The position numbers and the translations under genes were made by a program. Shown here piece after piece: positions 1 through 5,362 of a stretch of 6,517 nucleotides of DNA (its first letter is position 1; each line of letters starts with the position of its first letter). Origin of the DNA: JBBRUG01 sp038247995. Its GTDB lineage: Bacteria; Chloroflexota; Chloroflexia; Chloroflexales; Chloroflexaceae. The notes beneath the pieces are model-generated. The model searched no databases. It was not told the origin of the DNA and was given only the letters and a program-made list of their open reading frames with translations. Location of the stretch: the NCBI GenBank assembly GCA_038247995.1, contig JBBRUG010000331.1, forward strand, positions 1-6,517, written 5' to 3'.

Positions 1-153
1 GACGCGCTCCCTGGCATTATCTGGATCAGAGGCAACTTCATGCATCGCGCCGGCGCCGGCGACATTCGCTTCCTCGCCCTGGTGTTCGTGGTCTTCCTGC
101 TGGGAGTCTGTGCAACACTGGCCAGCGACCCGCTGATGGCCCAGGTTCGCTAG
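1..153 (+). CDS. C-terminal tail of an unidentified protein with one hydrophobic helix (5' partial)
   Basis: Frame 1 is open from the first base to a TAG at 151-153, giving 50 visible residues. Most codons end in G or C, as expected for a real gene in GC-rich DNA. About 20 hydrophobic residues (from IRFLALVFVVFLLGV onward) form a likely single membrane segment, followed by a short tail ending in AQVR. The gene probably begins upstream of the window. An ATG at 40 could instead start a 37-residue small membrane protein, but no convincing ribosome binding site precedes it. I do not recognise the family. It lies 88 bp before the aldehyde dehydrogenase and on the same strand, so the two could be co-transcribed. 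Confidence 0.5.
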   Translation, partial: DALPGIIWIRGNFMHRAGAGDIRFLALVFVVFLLGVCATLASDPLMAQVR

Positions 154-221
154 TCTCCCTCCGCTTGCTAGACTCCCTGGGTCGTCTGCGATCCAGACGC
201 GTGCGTCGTCTGCGACCCAGG
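151..221 (+). repeat. Leader with short direct repeats and a 9-bp inverted repeat
   Basis: This gap between the tail gene and the aldehyde dehydrogenase is built from repeats. TAGTCTCCCT (151-160) recurs as TAGACTCCCT (169-178). GTCGTCTGCGATCCAG (181-196) recurs with one change at 205-220. CCTGGGTCG (176-184) pairs perfectly with CGACCCAGG (213-221), and inside that span CGTCTG (183-188) pairs with CAGACG (194-199) across a 5-nt loop. The outer and inner stems are nearly mutually exclusive. There is no T-tract, so this is not a standard intrinsic terminator. It may fold in the mRNA leader, but function is unproven. Confidence 0.5.
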
Positions 222-226
222 CACAA

Positions 227-233
227 GAGGGAG
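227..233 (+). promoter_or_regulatory. Ribosome binding site of the aldehyde dehydrogenase
   Basis: The purine run GAGGGAG ends 8 nt before the ATG at 242. This supports that start codon over other in-frame starts. Confidence 0.7.
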
Positions 234-241
234 AACAGACT

Positions 242-1762
242 ATGGCGACGACCGTGGATCGACCTGTCGCGGGACAGGCCGGGACAGTTGCAGAGCATCG
301 CTTGTTCATCGACGGGGAGTGGCGTACTGCCCCCGCCGGCAAGACCTTCGAGGTACGTAACCCGGCGACGGGCGAGGTGCTGGCCCGCTGCGCCGACGGC
401 GGACGTGCGGAAGTACGTCAGGCCATCGAGGCGGCCAACGCCGCTTTCCCGTCCTGGCGAGACACACCGGCTGGACAGCGCGCCCAGCTGCTAAGCAAAG
501 CGGCGGCGCTGATGACCGAGCGCCTCGACGAGCTGGCCCGCCTGCTGACCCAGGAGAACGGCAAGCCCCTCGCGGAGAGCATCGGCGAGACGCAGATCGC
601 GGCGGCCTTCTTCCAGTGGAATGCCGAAGAGGCCCGGCGCATCTACGGCGAGGTGGTGCCGACGGATAATCCCGCCCGGCGCGTCCTGACCATCAAGCAG
701 CCCGTGGGCGTCGTCGCCGCCATTACCCCCTGGAACTTCCCCACCAGCATGGTGACGCGGAAGGTCGGGCCGGCCCTGGCCGCCGGGTGCACCGTCGTCT
801 TCCGTCCGGCGCGAGCGACGCCCCTCGTCGCCGTCGCCATCTTCAAGATCCTCGACGAAGTGGGCTTCCCCAAGGGGGTGATCAATCTCGTCACCGGCAC
901 CAGCTCGGCCGAGATGGGCGACGAGATGGCCACGAATCCGCTCGTCCGTAAGCTCACCTTCACCGGCTCGACCGAAGTCGGCAAGGAGCTGCTGGCCAAG
1001 TGCGCCGGAACGGTCAAGCGCGTCTCGCTGGAGCTGGGCGGCCATGCCCCGTTCATCGTCTTCGACGACGCCGACATCGACAAAGCCGCCCAGGCGGTGG
1101 TCACCAGTCGCTTCCGCAACGCCGGGCAGACCTGCATCTGCACCAATCGCCTCTATGCCCAGAAGGCGATTGCCCCGGCCCTGGCCAAGAAGGTGGCTGA
1201 GCTGGCCGCGAAGCTCAAGGTCGGCAACGGCCTGGCCGACGGCACGAACGTCGGCCCCCTGATCGACGAAAAGGGCTTCCGCAAGGTCGAAGAGCACGTC
1301 GACGACGCCGTCGCCAAGGGCGGCACCGTCCTCGCCGGGGGCAAGCCGCATCTGACCCCCGAGACCAACGGCAGCAACGGCAAGAACGGCCTCGATGGCC
1401 TCAGCGGCTGGTTCTATCAGCCGACCGTCATCGGCAACGCCACGCCGGACATGCTGGTGATGCACGAAGAGACCTTTGGTCCCGTCCTGCCGATCATGGA
1501 GTTCGAGACCGAAGAGGACGTCATCCGCATGGCCAACGACACCCCCTTCGGCCTGGCGGCTTACGTTTTCACCCGCGATGTGGGGCGGGTCTGGCGCATG
1601 GCTGAGGGGCTGGAGTACGGCATCGTCGGCATCAACGACCCGATCCCGTCTACGGCGCAGGCGCCCTTCGGCGGCGTAAAGCAAAGCGGCATTGGGCGCG
1701 AAGGCGGCCCGCAGGGGATCGATGAGTATCTCGAAGTGAAGTACGTTTCGCTGGGGATTTAG
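242..1762 (+). CDS. gabD: Succinate-semialdehyde dehydrogenase-type aldehyde dehydrogenase
   Basis: This 506-residue cytosolic enzyme of the aldehyde dehydrogenase superfamily probably oxidises succinate semialdehyde to succinate with NAD(P)+. It contains TPWNFP with catalytic Asn165, GSTEVGK at 242-248, ELGGHAP with general base Glu264, GQTCIC with nucleophile Cys298, and EETFGP with cofactor Glu410. From memory of human succinate-semialdehyde dehydrogenase, substrate residues Arg213 and Arg334 match Arg173 and Arg292 here, and Ser470/Thr471 lie where its substrate serine is. Cys298/Cys300 match that family's redox-switch pair. The C-terminus (PFGGVKQSG, then GIDEYLEVKY) is also typical. Two oddities are Arg188 where the cofactor-binding Lys is usual, and an Asn/Gly-rich insertion of about 14 residues at 371-389. 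A related semialdehyde dehydrogenase is possible, since no GABA gene is nearby to confirm the substrate. Confidence 0.88.
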   Translation: MATTVDRPVAGQAGTVAEHRLFIDGEWRTAPAGKTFEVRNPATGEVLARCADGGRAEVRQAIEAANAAFPSWRDTPAGQRAQLLSKAAALMTERLDELARLLTQENGKPLAESIGETQIAAAFFQWNAEEARRIYGEVVPTDNPARRVLTIKQPVGVVAAITPWNFPTSMVTRKVGPALAAGCTVVFRPARATPLVAVAIFKILDEVGFPKGVINLVTGTSSAEMGDEMATNPLVRKLTFTGSTEVGKELLAKCAGTVKRVSLELGGHAPFIVFDDADIDKAAQAVVTSRFRNAGQTCICTNRLYAQKAIAPALAKKVAELAAKLKVGNGLADGTNVGPLIDEKGFRKVEEHVDDAVAKGGTVLAGGKPHLTPETNGSNGKNGLDGLSGWFYQPTVIGNATPDMLVMHEETFGPVLPIMEFETEEDVIRMANDTPFGLAAYVFTRDVGRVWRMAEGLEYGIVGINDPIPSTAQAPFGGVKQSGIGREGGPQGIDEYLEVKYVSLGI

Positions 1763-1793
1763 GGGCCGCGGGGATACGATTTGGTCCCCCATT

Positions 1794-1858
1794 CGGGCGG
1801 ACACATTGGTCTACGGGCGGACACATTGGTCTACGGGCGGACACATTGGCCCGCCCCT
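1794..1858 (+). repeat. 20-bp tandem repeat ending in a GGGCGG/CCGCCC stem
   Basis: The unit CGGGCGGACACATTGGTCTA is present at 1794-1813 and exactly again at 1814-1833. A third copy from 1834 matches through position 1849 and then diverges. In that third copy GGGCGG (1835-1840) pairs with CCGCCC (1851-1856). Beyond a C-C mismatch, TA pairs with TA, making a hairpin with a 10-nt loop. The same stem core, with the same mismatch, occurs at 5333-5351. The block lies in the 154-bp spacer between the aldehyde dehydrogenase and the dipeptide epimerase. Apart from this block and the palindrome at 1882-1901, I see nothing else in that spacer. Confidence 0.85.
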
Positions 1859-1881
1859 ACGGGCACGCCCCGCCGCCATTC

Positions 1882-1901
1882 GGGCGCGTTGCAACGCGCC
1901 C
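1882..1901. repeat. Perfect 20-bp palindrome upstream of the dipeptide epimerase
   Basis: GGGCGCGTTG is followed directly by its exact reverse complement CAACGCGCCC. As RNA it could form a 7-bp GC stem with the loop TTGCAA. It ends 15 nt before the ATG at 1917. No T-run follows it on the + strand, so it is not a standard terminator of the upstream gene. It could be a protein-binding site, a member of a dispersed repeat family, or a hairpin affecting translation start. Confidence 0.85.
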
Positions 1902-1916
1902 CAACCTCGAAAAAAT

Positions 1917-3032
1917 ATGAATCCCACACAAATTATTTCCCTCACCGCCGCGCCGCTGGCCATCCCGTTATTCACGCCTTTCGGTATCGCGGGCGGCGCA
2001 CAGGCCGTGGCGCAGAATGTGCTCGTAACGGTTACGCTGGCCGATGGAACGCGTGGCTATGGCGAGGCGGCGCCGTTCCCGGCCTTCAACGGCGAGACGC
2101 AGGCCGGCACTCTGGCGGCGATCGACGTGGTGCGCGCCGGCGTTGAGGGTGCCGATGTGCGGGCCTGGCGCCCAATCGCGGCCCATCTGCGCGAGGCGAT
2201 CTATAGCGCCGGATCGGCTCGCTGCGCGATCGAAACCGCACTGCTTGATGCGCTGACACGCCACTATGGGATGCCGCTTTATGCGTTCTTTGGCGGCGCC
2301 GGCACCAGCCTGCACACCGATATGACGATCACGACCGGCAGTACCGACGAAGCCGCAGCAGCAGCGCTGGATATTCTTGGGCGGGGCATCAGTACGATCA
2401 AGGTGAAGATCGGCGGGAGCGTTCTGGCGCGCGACCTGGAGCGCATCATCGCCATTCACGCTGTCGCGCCGGATGCGCCGCTGATCCTCGACGGCAACGG
2501 CGGGATGAACGCCGATGCTACGCTGGAACTGCTCGGCGCACTGCACGTGCAGAATATTCGCCCGGCCCTCCTGGAGCAACCCGTGCCCGCCGATGATTGG
2601 GCCGGTCTGCGCCAGCTCGCCGAATGGGCCGGCGTGCCGGTCGCTGCCGACGAGTCGGCTGCCAATAGCGGCGCTGCGCTGCGGATCGCGCATGAACGTT
2701 CCGCCCAGGTGATCAACATCAAGCTGATGAAGTGCGGCGTCGCCGAAGCGCTCGATATCGCCGCTATAGCGCGTTCGGCCGGGCTGGGCCTGATGATCGG
2801 CGGGATGGTCGAGTCGATCCTGGCGATGACGATGTCGGCCCACTTTGCCGCCGGACTGGGTGGCTTCAGCTTTGTTGATCTCGACACCCCGATGTTCATG
2901 GCCGAAAACCCGTTCGACGGCGGTTTCCAACAAACCGGCGATCGGCTCGATCTGGCGCAGATTACGGCCGGCCACGGGGTGACACCGAAAGACAGTCTGA
3001 CAGTTCGACAGTCTGACAGTTCGACAGTCTGA
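1917..3032 (+). CDS. Dipeptide epimerase (L-Ala-D/L-Glu epimerase type), enolase superfamily
   Basis: This 371-residue cytosolic enzyme probably epimerises dipeptides such as L-Ala-D-Glu from peptidoglycan turnover. The muconate-lactonizing subgroup layout is complete: a capping N-terminal domain including GYGEAAPFP (47-55), KVK with Lys162 and Lys164, metal ligands Asp192 (LDGNGG), Glu220 (LLEQPV) and Asp245 (AADES), and Lys269 in INIKLMKCG. DLDTP at 321-325 supplies the Asp-x-Asp that holds the dipeptide amino group in this family. The spacing matches, one residue offset, my memory of the Bacillus subtilis enzyme. The ATG at 1917 gives the usual family N-terminus, but no Shine-Dalgarno sequence is visible, only an A-run. 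Residues 359-371 and the stop are encoded by a tandem repeat, so the tail is probably an accretion. The exact dipeptide preference cannot be read from the sequence. Confidence 0.9.
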   Translation: MNPTQIISLTAAPLAIPLFTPFGIAGGAQAVAQNVLVTVTLADGTRGYGEAAPFPAFNGETQAGTLAAIDVVRAGVEGADVRAWRPIAAHLREAIYSAGSARCAIETALLDALTRHYGMPLYAFFGGAGTSLHTDMTITTGSTDEAAAAALDILGRGISTIKVKIGGSVLARDLERIIAIHAVAPDAPLILDGNGGMNADATLELLGALHVQNIRPALLEQPVPADDWAGLRQLAEWAGVPVAADESAANSGAALRIAHERSAQVINIKLMKCGVAEALDIAAIARSAGLGLMIGGMVESILAMTMSAHFAAGLGGFSFVDLDTPMFMAENPFDGGFQQTGDRLDLAQITAGHGVTPKDSLTVRQSDSSTV

Positions 3033-3062
3033 CGGTTCGACAGTCTGACAGTTCGGCAGTTC
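2991..3062 (+). repeat. 16-bp tandem repeat (two 8-bp halves) spanning the epimerase stop codon
   Basis: The unit GACAGTCTGACAGTTC occurs at 2991-3006, 3007-3022, 3023-3038 (one change, A to G) and 3039-3054, followed by a half unit GGCAGTTC at 3055-3062. Each unit is itself two related octamers, GACAGTCT and GACAGTTC. The stop TGA at 3030-3032 lies inside the third copy, and the array supplies the last 13 codons of the epimerase. Because 16 is not a multiple of 3, a change in copy number would alter the protein's end. Confidence 0.95.
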
Positions 3063-3090
3063 GACCAAGGACCAAAGCCGGAAAGTGGCT

Positions 3091-3104
3091 GTCGTCCGTC
3101 GTCT
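3091..3104 (+). repeat. Two heptamers of a GTCGTCY repeat
   Basis: GTCGTCC (3091-3097) is followed directly by GTCGTCT (3098-3104). It lies between the two octamer arrays. A more degenerate relative with the same period lies at 4220-4247. It is short, so the assignment as a repeat is tentative. Confidence 0.4.
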
Positions 3105-3107
3105 TCT

Positions 3108-3184
3108 GTTCCCTGGTTCCCTGGTTCTTTTGTTCCTTTGTTCCTTTGTTCCTTTGTTCCCTGGTTCCTTTGTTCCTTTGTTCC
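3108..3184 (+). repeat. 8-bp tandem repeat (GTTCCYTK) just upstream of the 2-hydroxyacid dehydrogenase
   Basis: Nine complete octamers and a 5-bp remnant run without a gap. The variants are GTTCCTTT (five copies), GTTCCCTG (three copies) and GTTCTTTT (one copy). The array ends at 3184, and the next bases form the ribosome binding site of the dehydrogenase. It makes the + strand pyrimidine-rich for almost 80 bp, unlike the surrounding GC-rich sequence. Confidence 0.95.
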
Positions 3185-3190
3185 AGGAAA
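3185..3190 (+). promoter_or_regulatory. Ribosome binding site of the 2-hydroxyacid dehydrogenase
   Basis: AGGAAA directly abuts the end of the octamer array and ends 6 nt before the ATG at 3197. It decides the start against the longer in-frame TTG start at 3146, which lies inside the repeat. Confidence 0.7.
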
Positions 3191-3196
3191 GCGCCT

Positions 3197-4183
3197 ATGA
3201 CCGCTCCAAAAATCTATCTCACCCGCCGCCTGCCTGAGCCGGCGATGGACATTTTGCACGCAGCCTGTGACGTACAGTTCTGGGACGATCAGAGCCGGCC
3301 GGTGCCGCGCGATGAACTGTTGCGCGCCGTTGCCGATGTAGAGGGCATCCTGGCGTTGCTCACCGAGCGGATCGATGCCGAATTACTCGCCGCCGCACCG
3401 CGCCTGCGCGTGGTAGCGAATATGGCTGTCGGCTACGACAATGTTGACCTGCCCACGTTAACTGCGCGGCATGTGCTGCTCACCAATACGCCCGGTGTGC
3501 TCACCGAAACCACCGCCGACCTGGCCTGGGCGCTGCTGCTCGCAGCGGCGCGGCGGGTTGTCGAGGGGCAAAAGATGATCGAGGCCGACAACTGGGGGCC
3601 GTGGCACCCAATGCAAATGGTGGGCCAGGATATCTACGGCGCGGCGCTCGGCGTGGTGGGCGCGGGGCGGATCGGGTCGGCCGTGTTGCGCCGCGGGCGT
3701 GGTTTTGGCATGCGCCTGCTCTATCACAACCGCACGCCCAACGACGAACTGGAGTTGGATCTGGGCGCGCAGTACCGCAGCCTGGACGACTTACTCCAGG
3801 AGGCCGATTTTGTGGTGGTGACGGTGCCACTCGGCCCGACGACGCGGGGCATGTTCGGCGCGCGCGAGTTCGCGCTGATGAAAGACAGCGCCGTGTTTGT
3901 GAATGTCGCCCGCGGGCCGATTGTGCAAGAGGATGCGCTGGTCGCTGCGTTGCGCGCCGGGCGCCCATGGGCCGCCGGCCTGGACGTGTTCGAGCGCGAG
4001 CCGATCGGCGCCGATCACCCGCTACTCACGCTGCCCAACGTGGTTGCTGTGCCGCATATCGGCAGCGCCAGCATCGCGACGCGCACGCGTATGGCCACGC
4101 TCGCCGCCGAAAATCTCGTCGCTGCGCTCACCGGCCAACCTATCCCAACGCCGGTGAATCCCGAAGTGCTGGGGGGGGCCTAA
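3197..4183 (+). CDS. D-isomer-specific 2-hydroxyacid dehydrogenase (glyoxylate/hydroxypyruvate reductase type)
   Basis: This 328-residue cytosolic oxidoreductase most likely reduces glyoxylate to glycolate or hydroxypyruvate to D-glycerate. ANMAVGYDNVDL at 74-85 is a catalytic-domain hallmark of glyoxylate reductases, as is the NWGPWHP segment (132-138). The Rossmann motif is Gly155-x-Gly157-x-x-Gly160 (VGAGRIG). The catalytic triad is Arg239 (VNVARG), Glu268 (FEREP) and His287 (PHIGS). The second Rossmann strand ends YHNRT (176-180) with no acidic residue and with Arg179, which suggests NADP(H) preference (inference). The length is normal for the family. The ATG at 3197 is chosen for its ribosome binding site. 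The C-terminus is encoded across a run of eight G (4171-4178), five bases before the stop TAA begins. The true substrate could be another 2-keto acid. Confidence 0.92.
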   Translation: MTAPKIYLTRRLPEPAMDILHAACDVQFWDDQSRPVPRDELLRAVADVEGILALLTERIDAELLAAAPRLRVVANMAVGYDNVDLPTLTARHVLLTNTPGVLTETTADLAWALLLAAARRVVEGQKMIEADNWGPWHPMQMVGQDIYGAALGVVGAGRIGSAVLRRGRGFGMRLLYHNRTPNDELELDLGAQYRSLDDLLQEADFVVVTVPLGPTTRGMFGAREFALMKDSAVFVNVARGPIVQEDALVAALRAGRPWAAGLDVFEREPIGADHPLLTLPNVVAVPHIGSASIATRTRMATLAAENLVAALTGQPIPTPVNPEVLGGA

Positions 4184-4219
4184 GTCCGAAGCAATGCGTC
4201 GGCCTACGTGTACCATCTC

Positions 4220-4247
4220 ATCGCCCATCGCCGATCGTCTGTCGTCG
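4220..4247 (+). repeat. Degenerate 7-bp repeats in the dehydrogenase-galT spacer
   Basis: Four consecutive heptamers, ATCGCCC, ATCGCCG, ATCGTCT and GTCGTCG, follow the pattern RTCGYCN. They occupy about a third of the 86-bp spacer. They resemble the GTCGTCY heptamers at 3091-3104. No promoter or terminator is evident in this spacer. Confidence 0.45.
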
Positions 4248-4269
4248 CCTACACATATTGGGAACCGCC

Positions 4270-5298
4270 GTGCCTGCTGATCAACTTACCGGCCGCTGGG
4301 AAGAGCGCTGGCATCCGTTACGCGAGGAGTGGGTGATTGTCGCCGCGCATCGGCAGAATCGGCCCTGGCAGGGCGAAACCCTCGCCGATCCAGCCCCGCC
4401 GCCGCCGAACTATCGGCCCGACTGCTACCTTTGCCCCGGTAACTCGCGCATAGGCGGGGCGCAGAACCCCAACTACACCGGCGTTTTCGTGTTTGACAAC
4501 GATCACCCTTGTGTCGGGCCGGACGCCCCAGCGGTCGAAGCGCTGCCGCCGCCGTACCGGGTGCGCCGTGCCGATGGGCTGGCGCGCGTGATCTGCTATA
4601 GCCCGCGCCACGATCTGACCGTCGCCCAGATGACGCCGGCGGAGATCACGGCGATTGTGGCCACCTGGCAACAGCAGACCCGCGACCTCGGTGCGCGACC
4701 GGAGGTGAACCAGGTGTTGATCTTCGAGAACAAGGGCGAGGCGGTAGGTGTGAGTAATCCGCACCCGCACGGCCAGATCTACGCTACCAATTTTACCTGG
4801 AAGACCTTCGACACTGAACTGCTGGCTCAGCAGCGCTATCGGCGCGAGACGGGACGCAGCCTCTTCGCCGACATTATCGCCGCCGAACAGCGCGATGGCC
4901 GGCGGGTATTGTACGAAGACGCACACACAATCGCTTTTGTGCCCTACTTCGCGCGCTACGCCTACGAGGTGTACGTCGCCCCGAAGCGCAGCGTAGCCCA
5001 CGTTGATGCGCTGAACGACGCCGAAGCCGAGAGTCTGGCCGCCGCGCTCAAGGACGTAACGGTGCGCTTCGACCGGCTCTGGCAACAGCCGTTCCCCTAT
5101 GTGATGCCGCTGCATCAGGCGGCTACGGATGGCGGCGACTATCGCGACTTCCACGCCTTCATCGGTTTCTTGCCGCCATTACGCCGCCCGAACACGCTCA
5201 AGTATCTCGCCGGCCCTGAGATCGGCGGCGGCAACTTCCTCAGCGATACGGCACCTGAGGAGACGGCGGCGGCGCTGCGGGGGAGCATCCGCAGATGA
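4270..5298 (+). CDS. galT: Galactose-1-phosphate uridylyltransferase
   Basis: This 342-residue cytosolic enzyme transfers UMP from UDP-glucose to galactose-1-phosphate in the Leloir pathway. Diagnostic features in order are LREEWVIVAAHRQNRPWQG (17-35), CYLC with zinc ligands Cys52 and Cys55, SPRH with His114, FENKGEAVGVSNPHPHGQ with zinc ligand His165 and the uridylylated nucleophile His167, and LPPLRR then LKYLAG near the C-terminus. The length is close to the usual 348. The start is GTG at 4270 with a weak GGGAA before it; an in-frame TTG at 4258 would add four residues. The second, structural metal site looks altered: the expected HxH/HxE before FLPP reads FIG (297-299). The stop lies in a 9-bp tandem repeat. 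A sugar kinase follows 64 bp downstream, as in gal operons. Confidence 0.94.
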   Translation: MPADQLTGRWEERWHPLREEWVIVAAHRQNRPWQGETLADPAPPPPNYRPDCYLCPGNSRIGGAQNPNYTGVFVFDNDHPCVGPDAPAVEALPPPYRVRRADGLARVICYSPRHDLTVAQMTPAEITAIVATWQQQTRDLGARPEVNQVLIFENKGEAVGVSNPHPHGQIYATNFTWKTFDTELLAQQRYRRETGRSLFADIIAAEQRDGRRVLYEDAHTIAFVPYFARYAYEVYVAPKRSVAHVDALNDAEAESLAAALKDVTVRFDRLWQQPFPYVMPLHQAATDGGDYRDFHAFIGFLPPLRRPNTLKYLAGPEIGGGNFLSDTAPEETAAALRGSIRR

Positions 5299-5325
5299 CG
5301 CAGATGACGCAGATTGCGCAGATGA
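5290..5325 (+). repeat. 9-bp tandem repeat (CGCAGATGA x4) spanning the galT stop codon
   Basis: CGCAGATGA occurs at 5290-5298, 5299-5307 and 5317-5325, with a variant CGCAGATTG at 5308-5316. The galT stop TGA is the last three bases of the first copy, so each exact copy carries an in-frame TGA. Similar CGCAGAT-rich arrays are familiar from intergenic DNA in several bacterial groups (recollection). Confidence 0.9.
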
Positions 5326-5330
5326 AATTC

Positions 5331-5353
5331 CGTACGGGCGACCCGCCCCTACG
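5331..5353. repeat. Imperfect inverted repeat, same core as the block at 1832-1859
   Basis: CGTACGGGCG (5331-5340) faces CGCCCCTACG (5344-5353) across the loop ACC, with a single C-C mismatch. The core TACGGGCG/CGCCCCTA is identical to the stem formed by the third tandem copy near 1832-1859. It ends 9 nt before the kinase ATG. There is no T-tract after it, so I do not call it a terminator. Confidence 0.75.
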
Positions 5354-5362
5354 TCAATTGTT

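Noticed and set aside
491..1804. Long open frame on the - strand opposite the aldehyde dehydrogenase
   Set aside because: It is a shadow produced by GC-rich codons of a gene with complete family motifs. The antisense protein has no recognisable domain and no supported start.
1882..1901. Intrinsic terminator
   Set aside because: The stem is GC-rich, but no T-run follows it on the + strand, and there is no - strand gene for it to terminate.
1806..1916. TTG start extending the epimerase by 37 residues
   Set aside because: The extension is encoded by the 20-bp repeats and palindrome. The family N-terminus begins at ATG 1917.
1968..3068. Long open frame on the - strand opposite the dipeptide epimerase
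   Set aside because: The + strand protein has every catalytic residue of its family. The antisense product begins inside the tandem repeat and shows no domain.
2991..3184. CRISPR array
   Set aside because: The repeats are adjacent with 8- and 16-bp periods and have no unique spacers. No cas gene is present.
3146..3196. TTG start extending the 2-hydroxyacid dehydrogenase by 17 residues
   Set aside because: It lies inside the octamer array, while ATG 3197 has its own ribosome binding site and gives the usual family start.
3601..4269. Open + frame running through the reductase into galT, which would give a 565-residue protein
   Set aside because: Its first part overlaps the reductase in another frame and resembles no known protein. 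GalT homology begins only near 4270. Kept only as a possible slippage product at the G run.
5331..5353. Terminator after galT
   Set aside because: The stem has a mismatch and is followed by ACGTCAATTG rather than a T-tract. Its core is shared with another spacer, which fits a repeat better.
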